This document shows, in pieces, positions 59,887 to 64,000 of a stretch of DNA of 64,000 nucleotides (position 1 is the stretch's first letter; each line of letters opens with the position of its first letter). The notes under the pieces are model-generated. The model had not been told where the DNA came from. It did not search any database and saw nothing but the letters and a program-made list of their open reading frames with translations. A program made the position numbers and the translations under genes. Source of the stretch: Clostridia bacterium (lineage in GTDB: Bacteria; Bacillota; Clostridia; Christensenellales; Borkfalkiaceae); contig JAFYWI010000009.1 of assembly GCA_017558105.1 (NCBI GenBank), positions 1-64,000 of the forward strand, read 5' to 3'.

Positions 59887-59898
59887 AATAATTTTAAA

Positions 59899-60399
59899 TT
59901 AGTTAAACCATTTATTGTTTATTTTTTTAGTTGCAATTAGTAGTGGGTAGCCGAAAGCATAAACGGAAAGGGCTTGGCCAATAGTTAAAAAGGCAACTTG
60001 AACTATGTAAATAAATTCGCCCGTGCCGTAGGCGAAATACCAAATTACTGGCAACAAAAAGGCGTTAAGAAGTACTGGAAAAAGCCCACCAACGAAAATT
60101 TTTAAGGGCAAATTTTTAATAAATTTACCAATAAAATAAGTTAAAATTCCTGCAATTAATGTAATTAAACTGCCAAAAATGCAGTCTAAAATAACGCAAC
60201 CGGTTATTAAATTAGTTAAAAAACACCCCACGAAAAGCCCAACGATAGCCTCTGGAAAAATAAGTGGTAAAAGGGTTAACCCCTCGCTAATTCTTATTTG
60301 AATTACCCCGCTTGCAAGTGGAAAAACAGCAAGCGAAAGCACTACGTAAAGCCCTGCAAAAATTCCGCATTTAGTTATAAACTTTGTTGTAGAATTCAT
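59899..60399 (-). CDS. queT: QueT-type ECF transporter substrate-binding subunit
   Basis: 166 residues, ~6 hydrophobic segments. The start KFITKCGIFAGLYVVLSLAVFPLASGVIQIRISEGLTLLPLIFPEAIVGLFVGCFLTNL is the QueT pattern, and the C-terminal GYPLLIATKK is typical. It is the specificity (S) subunit that binds a queuosine precursor such as preQ1 or queuine and works with the shared ECF energising module, which is not in this window. A preQ1-I riboswitch with a terminator lies directly upstream. The AAAGGG ribosome site is inside the terminator arm. Confidence 0.92.
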   Translation of the reverse strand: MNSTTKFITKCGIFAGLYVVLSLAVFPLASGVIQIRISEGLTLLPLIFPEAIVGLFVGCFLTNLITGCVILDCIFGSLITLIAGILTYFIGKFIKNLPLKIFVGGLFPVLLNAFLLPVIWYFAYGTGEFIYIVQVAFLTIGQALSVYAFGYPLLIATKKINNKWFN

Positions 60400-60537
60400 A
60401 AAAAATACCCTTTCTTCTTAAAAAACACAAGAAAAAAGGGTAATAAATAGTATTCTTCTTTCTCGGTTGTTTTTTAGAAGTGTTATCCGAAAACCTTCTT
60501 ATAAATACAGTATAACTAAAAATTAAAAATTTTGCAA
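60400..60537 (-). promoter_or_regulatory. preQ1-I riboswitch with promoter and terminator
   Basis: Minus strand. Promoter TTGCAA (60537-60532), 17 bases, TATACT (60514-60509). The aptamer has P1 AGAAG/CTTCT (60500-60496 with 60480-60476), loop GTTTTCGGATAACA, and the A-rich tail AAAAAACAACCGA whose CCGA can pair with TCGG of the loop (H-type pseudoknot). The ATAAC just before the P1 3' strand matches the C that reads preQ1 in known class I aptamers. A terminator (TACCC/GGGTA plus T6, 60441-60400) follows, and its 3' arm holds the queT ribosome site AAAGGG, so ligand should switch both transcription and translation. Confidence 0.85.
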
Positions 60538-60546
60538 GCGTTTTAG

Positions 60547-60831
60547 TTAGTAAAGTAAACTTTCTACGCCATCGAACTTTTTTTTGCAGTTTTTTATTTC
60601 TTCTTCCGTTGCAGAATGCACCCTATAATACCCACATTCCGTTAATAGCATAAAGGTCTTAAACTGGTCGTGAAAAGTTTTTTCCATACAATCTTTTATT
60701 GTGGTTAAAAACCCTTTACTGCACCCTTCGGTTAAAATTTCTGCATAGGTTTTTGCTAGGTTTTTTTCTAAAATTAGCATATCTACAATAGTATCTTTTT
60801 CGTTTAAGGTTACTTCTGTTTTATAATCCAT
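60547..60831 (-). CDS. CotF-like spore coat protein
   Basis: 94 residues, AAGGAGTG before the ATG. Helical, with EKDTIVDMLILEKNLAKTYAEILTEGCSKGFLTTIKDCMEKTFHDQFKTFMLLTECGYYRVHSA, matching Coat F domains (MLxxEKxLxxxYxxxxxEGsxxxxRxxI....QxxxFxxMxxxGWYxxxxA). Such proteins are ferritin-like helical bundles found in spore coats. Pairs with the 61-residue gene 10 bases upstream. Suggests the organism may sporulate or descends from a sporulator; the family also occurs in non-sporulating Clostridia. Confidence 0.7.
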   Translation of the reverse strand: MDYKTEVTLNEKDTIVDMLILEKNLAKTYAEILTEGCSKGFLTTIKDCMEKTFHDQFKTFMLLTECGYYRVHSATEEEIKNCKKKFDGVESLLY

Positions 60832-60841
60832 AATTCACTCC

Positions 60842-61027
60842 TTATAATAAATTAAAAATGGTGTTAAACCTTTCTTGGTGGTTGTCTGCAATTTTGTTAA
60901 ATTCTTCTGCTAGTTTTACGTCTGTTACCGTTCTAGCGTAAAGCCTTGCTTTTTTACAAGCGCATTCTTCTAAAGTAAGTAAGTCGTGTATTAAAACAAC
61001 TTCTTTTTTAGTAAGCATATTATTCAT
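60842..61027 (-). CDS. Small CotF-like partner protein
   Basis: 61 residues from the ATG at 61027 (AGGGGG before it). Sequence MLTKKEVVLIHDLLTLEECACKKARLYARTVTDVKLAEEF, then NKIADNHQERFNTIFNLL, reads as a two-helix ferritin-like half, as in the short coat-F-type proteins usually encoded next to a longer one. H/E positions (H15, E19-E20, H52 region) could be metal-like but this is not shown for the family. Operon with the 94-residue gene. Confidence 0.65.
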   Translation of the reverse strand: MNNMLTKKEVVLIHDLLTLEECACKKARLYARTVTDVKLAEEFNKIADNHQERFNTIFNLL

Positions 61028-61093
61028 AAAATTCCCCCTAAATATTAGTAAATAAATGATTACCAAAAACAGCAAAAATTATACTAAAAAAAT

Positions 61094-61122
61094 AAAAAAG
61101 GTTGCTTTTTTGCAACCTTTTT
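61094..61122. terminator. Terminator of rplI
   Basis: AAAAAGGTTGC-TTTTTT-GCAACCTTTTT, bidirectional. Confidence 0.82.
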
Positions 61123-61139
61123 AACACTTTTTAATTTAA

Positions 61140-61580
61140 TTATACAACAACGTTTACGGTAATTTTTGCGCTTTCTTCTGCAGAAATTCTAACCGTTACG
61201 GTGTATTTTCCACAAGCCTTAATATTAGATTCTAATTGAATTTTTTTCTTGTCTATATCAAAGCCTAAATCGTATAATTTATCGGCAATTTCTTTGTTAG
61301 TAATGCTACCAAAAAACTTACCACCAGCACCACTTTTTGCAGTTATGGTTATTTCTTGCCCGTTAATTTTATCTTTTAATTCTTTGTTTCTTTTAAGCAT
61401 TTCGCTATGGTGAAAAGCTTGTGCTTCTTTTTTAGTTTTATTGTCGTTAATAGCAACGGCATCTGCAATTTTGGCAAGCCCTTGTTTAATTAAAAAGTTT
61501 CTGCCATAGCCGTCTTTAACTTCAATAATTTCGCCTGCTTTTCCGCTACCTTTTACGTCTTTTAATAATACAACTTTCAT
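61140..61580 (-). CDS. rplI: 50S ribosomal protein L9
   Basis: 146 residues. N-terminal RNA-binding domain [37 protein letters not shown] is the L9 signature, then the long central helix (~residues 40-75) and the C-terminal domain with [16 protein letters not shown]. Structural protein of the large subunit. Here it stands alone, not beside the DHH phosphoesterase and dnaB genes that usually accompany it. GAGG ribosome site before the ATG. Confidence 0.97.
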   Translation of the reverse strand: MKVVLLKDVKGSGKAGEIIEVKDGYGRNFLIKQGLAKIADAVAINDNKTKKEAQAFHHSEMLKRNKELKDKINGQEITITAKSGAGGKFFGSITNKEIADKLYDLGFDIDKKKIQLESNIKACGKYTVTVRISAEESAKITVNVVV

Positions 61581-61685
61581 AATAAATCCTCTCTAAAAAT
61601 ATTGTATATTTAATTTTAAAAAATGTCAACACTAAAAAGGTATATTTTATTTATTTAAGCCCATAATAATTGTAAAGGAGTGGTT

Positions 61686-61835
61686 ATGAAAAATTATTCT
61701 ATTAAGTGTGACGTAACTAAGTGCCAACACAATGCAGACGGCTGTAATTGTAATTTAGATACGATTAAAGTTACTTGCTGTTGTGGCGAACAATGCACTT
61801 GTTGCGGAAGTTACCATGAAAGAGAAAGTTATTAA
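61686..61835 (+). CDS. DUF1540 cysteine-rich mini-protein
   Basis: 49 residues with AAAGGAG 8 bases before the ATG. Reads MKNYSIKCDVTKCQHNADG, then CNCNLDTIKVTCCCGEQCTCCGSYHERESY. The CDVTKCxHNxxGxCxLxxIxV core with evenly spaced cysteines (10 in all) is the DUF1540 pattern; the C-terminal CCCGEQCTCC is denser than usual. Probably a small metal-binding protein; some members are spore-associated, which would fit the nearby coat genes. Followed by a strong terminator, so it is a single-gene unit. Confidence 0.85.
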   Translation: MKNYSIKCDVTKCQHNADGCNCNLDTIKVTCCCGEQCTCCGSYHERESY

Positions 61836-61873
61836 CAAATTTAACGTTATTAACCGAAAAAACTAAAACTAAA

Positions 61874-61911
61874 AAGCAAAAGGCTACCTTGTTTGGTAGC
61901 CTTTTGCTTTC
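61874..61911 (+). terminator. Terminator of the DUF1540 gene
   Basis: AGCAAAAGGCTACC-TTGTTT-GGTAGCCTTTTGCT followed by TT; 14-bp stem. Confidence 0.85.
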
Positions 61912-62078
61912 ATATATTATTCAAAAAACCAAAAACCTAAAATATCTTCTAATAATATTTTCTAACAAATTTAAGCAAAAGTCAATAGAGTTAGAAATAT
62001 TTTTAAAAATAATTTAAAAAAATTTCGAAAAAGGGTTTGATAATTCAAAATATTACTCTTTAGTAATTTAAAGTTTAG

Positions 62079-62107
62079 TTGACAAAGTTATATGTATATA
62101 TTATAAT
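62079..62107 (+). promoter_or_regulatory. Promoter of greA-lysS
   Basis: TTGACA (62079-62084), 17 bases, TATAAT (62102-62107). Confidence 0.87.
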
Positions 62108-62130
62108 ATTATTAATTTAAATTAGGGCAT

Positions 62131-62180
62131 TATACGTTGTATTGGCAAAAACCTAAAAAAGCCAAGCACAACGATATTAT
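62131..62180 (+). other. Stem-loop in the greA leader
   Basis: CGTTGT-A-TTGGC with GCCAA-GC-ACAACG (about 62135-62172) encloses an A-rich loop and is followed by TATTATTTTT. It could act as an attenuator ahead of greA; the T run is interrupted, so termination would be weak. Between 61912 and 62078 I see nothing else. Confidence 0.4.
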
Positions 62181-62218
62181 TTTTAATTAAATCTGTAAAA
62201 TAATCGGAGGAATTTATT

Positions 62219-62689
62219 ATGGCAGAAGAAGTAATACTTACTAAAGAAGGTAAAGAAGAATTAGAAAAACGTTTAGAATACTTAAAAGTAGAAAAACGTA
62301 AAGAAATTACCGAAAGAATTAAAACGGCAAGGGAATTTGGCGACCTTTCTGAAAACGCAGAATACGATGCTGCTAAAAACGAACAAGCAATGATAGAAGG
62401 CGAAATTTTAGAAATTGAAGAAAAGTTAAACCACGCCGTTATCATTAAAGAAAACGCAAATAAAAAAGGCGTTATATCACTAGGTAGTAAAGTAGATTTC
62501 GTTGATGAAGATTTAGGCGAAGTTTTCTCTTACGAAATAGTTGGTACAACCGAAGCAGACGTAGAATTAAACAGAATTTCTAACGAATCTCCAATAGGTA
62601 ACGCACTATTAGGCAGAAAAGCAGGCGATACTGTTAGAGTTTCAGCCCCTGCAGGTATAACCACCATAACGGTTAAAAAAGTATATTAA
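62219..62689 (+). CDS. greA: Transcription elongation factor GreA
   Basis: 156 residues, normal length. N-terminal coiled coil LTKEGKEELEKRLEYLKVEKRKEITERIKTAREFGDLSENAEYDAAKNEQAMIEGEILEIEEKL contains the acidic tip D-L-S-E-N-A-E that enters the RNA polymerase secondary channel, and the C-terminal FKBP-like part ends NALLGRKAGDTVRVSAPAGITTITV. Stimulates transcript cleavage in backtracked polymerase. Good GGAGG site. Co-transcribed with lysS, a frequent Clostridial pairing. Confidence 0.97.
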   Translation: MAEEVILTKEGKEELEKRLEYLKVEKRKEITERIKTAREFGDLSENAEYDAAKNEQAMIEGEILEIEEKLNHAVIIKENANKKGVISLGSKVDFVDEDLGEVFSYEIVGTTEADVELNRISNESPIGNALLGRKAGDTVRVSAPAGITTITVKKVY

Positions 62690-62705
62690 TTTAAGGTAAG
62701 AAAAA

Positions 62706-64000
62706 ATGGAAGAAATTAAAAACACACCTATAGTAGAAGAACAAGACCTTAACGAAATTTTAAAAATTCGCCGTGAAAAATTAGAAAATATGGTTAAAGA
62801 CGGCAAAAACCCTTACGTAAAAGTAAAGTTTAACCGTACTAATTTAAGCACGGATATTTTAAATAACTACGAAGAATTCGAAGGCAAAGAAGTTTCTGTT
62901 GCAGGTAGAATTTTATTCAAAAGAATTATGGGTAAAGCGTCTTTTGCAAAGATTTTAGACGGCAAAGGCTCTATTCAACTTTACTTATCTATTAACGACC
63001 TTGGCGACGATTACGTTGCTTTTAAAGACTACGATATTGGCGATATTATTGGTGTTAGTGGTATAGTTTTCAAAACCAGAACGGGCGAAACTTCTATTCA
63101 TACAACCAAAATAGAACTTTTAAGTAAATCTTTATTACCATTACCCGAAAAATATCATGGCTTAAAAGACCAAGATACAAGGTATCGTCAACGTTACGTA
63201 GACTTAATTGCTAACCCAGAAGTTAAAAACACTTTCGTAGTGCGTTCTAAGGTTTTGGCTTTTATTAGAGATTACTTAAACAACTTAGGCTATATTGAAG
63301 TAGATACACCTGTTCTACACACTTTAGAAATAGGCGCTGCTGCAAGGCCTTTTAAAACTCACCACAACGCGCTAGATATAGATATGTATTTACGTATAGA
63401 AACAGAACTTTACCTAAAAAGGTTAATAGTTGGTGGGTTCGATAAAGTTTACGAAGTAGGCAGAATTTTCCGTAACGAAGGTATGGATGCATCTCATAAC
63501 CCAGAATTTACTACAATAGAAATGTATGAAGCTTATAGCGACTACTTTGATATGATGAACCTTATTGAAGATATGTACAGAAAACTTGCAGTTGCTATTT
63601 GTGGAACGGATACGGTAACTTACCAAGGCGTAGAAATTGCTATTGGCAAACCTTGGGAAAGACTTACTATGATAGAAGCAGTTAAAAAATATGCTGGTGT
63701 AGACTATTATTCTTGGGCAACTGATGAAGATGCAGTTAAATGCGCTAACGAACACGACGTTCATTTAGAAGAAGATGCTAAGCCTACAAAGGGCAACGTG
63801 TTAATTGCTTTCTTTGACGCGTTCGTTGAAGATAAATTAATTCAACCAACAATTATTTACGACTACCCTGTAGAAAATTCTCCACTAGCAAAAAGAAAAG
63901 AAGACGACCCTGCATTTACCCAAAGATTTGAATACTTTATGTATGCAAGGGAAATGGGTAACGCGTTCTCTGAATTAAACGACCCTATCGACCAAAAAGA
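62706..64000 (+). CDS. lysS: Lysine--tRNA ligase, class II (3' end off window)
   Basis: 431 complete codons visible from ATG 62706, running off the end. N-terminal OB-fold (~55-150: VSVAGRILFKRIMGKASFAKILDGKGSIQLYL), then the class II core with motif 1 (FVVRSKVLAFIRDYLNNLGYIEVDTPVL), ARPFKTHHNALDIDMYLRIETELYLKRLIVGGFDKVYEVGRIFRNEGMDASHNPEFTTIEMYEAY (motif 2) and YDYPVENSPLAKRKEDDP. Motif 3 would follow beyond 64000. The usual GGA(A)ARPF stretch is EIGAAARPF here. Charges tRNA-Lys. 16 bases after greA, same transcript. Confidence 0.96.
   Translation, partial: MEEIKNTPIVEEQDLNEILKIRREKLENMVKDGKNPYVKVKFNRTNLSTDILNNYEEFEGKEVSVAGRILFKRIMGKASFAKILDGKGSIQLYLSINDLGDDYVAFKDYDIGDIIGVSGIVFKTRTGETSIHTTKIELLSKSLLPLPEKYHGLKDQDTRYRQRYVDLIANPEVKNTFVVRSKVLAFIRDYLNNLGYIEVDTPVLHTLEIGAAARPFKTHHNALDIDMYLRIETELYLKRLIVGGFDKVYEVGRIFRNEGMDASHNPEFTTIEMYEAYSDYFDMMNLIEDMYRKLAVAICGTDTVTYQGVEIAIGKPWERLTMIEAVKKYAGVDYYSWATDEDAVKCANEHDVHLEEDAKPTKGNVLIAFFDAFVEDKLIQPTIIYDYPVENSPLAKRKEDDPAFTQRFEYFMYAREMGNAFSELNDPIDQK

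Noticed and set aside
62138..62191. Small TTG-initiated frame in the greA leader
   Set aside because: No ribosome site, and it coincides with a stem-loop; insufficient evidence for translation.

Overview
The window is AT-rich DNA from a low-GC, strictly anaerobic Firmicute, most likely an uncultured gut or rumen Clostridia. This is inferred from strong AGGAG-type ribosome binding sites, many TTGACA-17-TATAAT promoters, two T-box leaders, pyruvate formate-lyase with its radical-SAM activase, a Re-type citrate synthase, small CotF-like coat proteins and lipoproteins with short lipoboxes. There is no ribosomal RNA operon. One intact tRNA, Arg(ACG), was found. The first ~740 bases are visibly more GC-rich than the rest and hold only a gene end and relics.

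Layout. 1-4510: a Crp/Fnr gene end, a GC-rich relic zone, then an orphan phage-tail-fibre-like gene (1349-2854). That gene is bracketed on the opposite strand by five small promoter-to-terminator RNA units, two of which occur as covarying pairs, followed by an AraC regulator. 4671-10450: a glucuronide operon (GPH symporter, GH2 beta-glucuronidase, mannonate dehydratase, mannonate oxidoreductase). 10708-17301: three surface proteins (a repeat lipoprotein, a membrane alpha/beta hydrolase, an SGNH esterase lipoprotein). 17390-20318: pflBA behind a ZTP (pfl) riboswitch. 20802-25967: Re-citrate synthase, GntR regulator, aconitase and isocitrate dehydrogenase, i.e. the oxidative route to 2-oxoglutarate. 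26129-28445: a DUF1538 membrane protein with two PII-like proteins. 28504-30560: an SDR and a PHP-domain protein. 30751-37028: an alanine/glycine symporter, an SDR, an alpha/beta hydrolase and a second GH2-like enzyme.

37130-46356 is the most unusual metabolic block. A T-box read here as Ile-specific (AUC) precedes an XRE-cupin-acyl-CoA ligase fusion and an amidohydrolase. A T-box read as Leu-specific (CUC) precedes a LeuA-like protein that has lost its metal ligands, a TIM-barrel/acyl-CoA ligase fusion and a sodium:solute symporter. I propose that this block imports and activates branched short-chain acids for branched-chain amino acid supply, switched on by uncharged tRNA-Ile and tRNA-Leu.

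46432-47375 is a tRNA-Arg hot spot with an XRE regulator, a truncated SLOG-like gene and tRNA relics. 47463-52103 (minus) is deoR-cysE-cysS and a short alaS. 52327-64000 is mainly housekeeping: serS, a DUF89 phosphatase, a C_GCAxxG_C_C protein behind an attenuator-like leader, a cyclophilin lipoprotein, rpsB-tsf, an NSS symporter, queT behind a preQ1 riboswitch, two coat proteins, rplI, a DUF1540 mini-protein, greA and the start of lysS. All calls come from reading the sequence; no database search was run.
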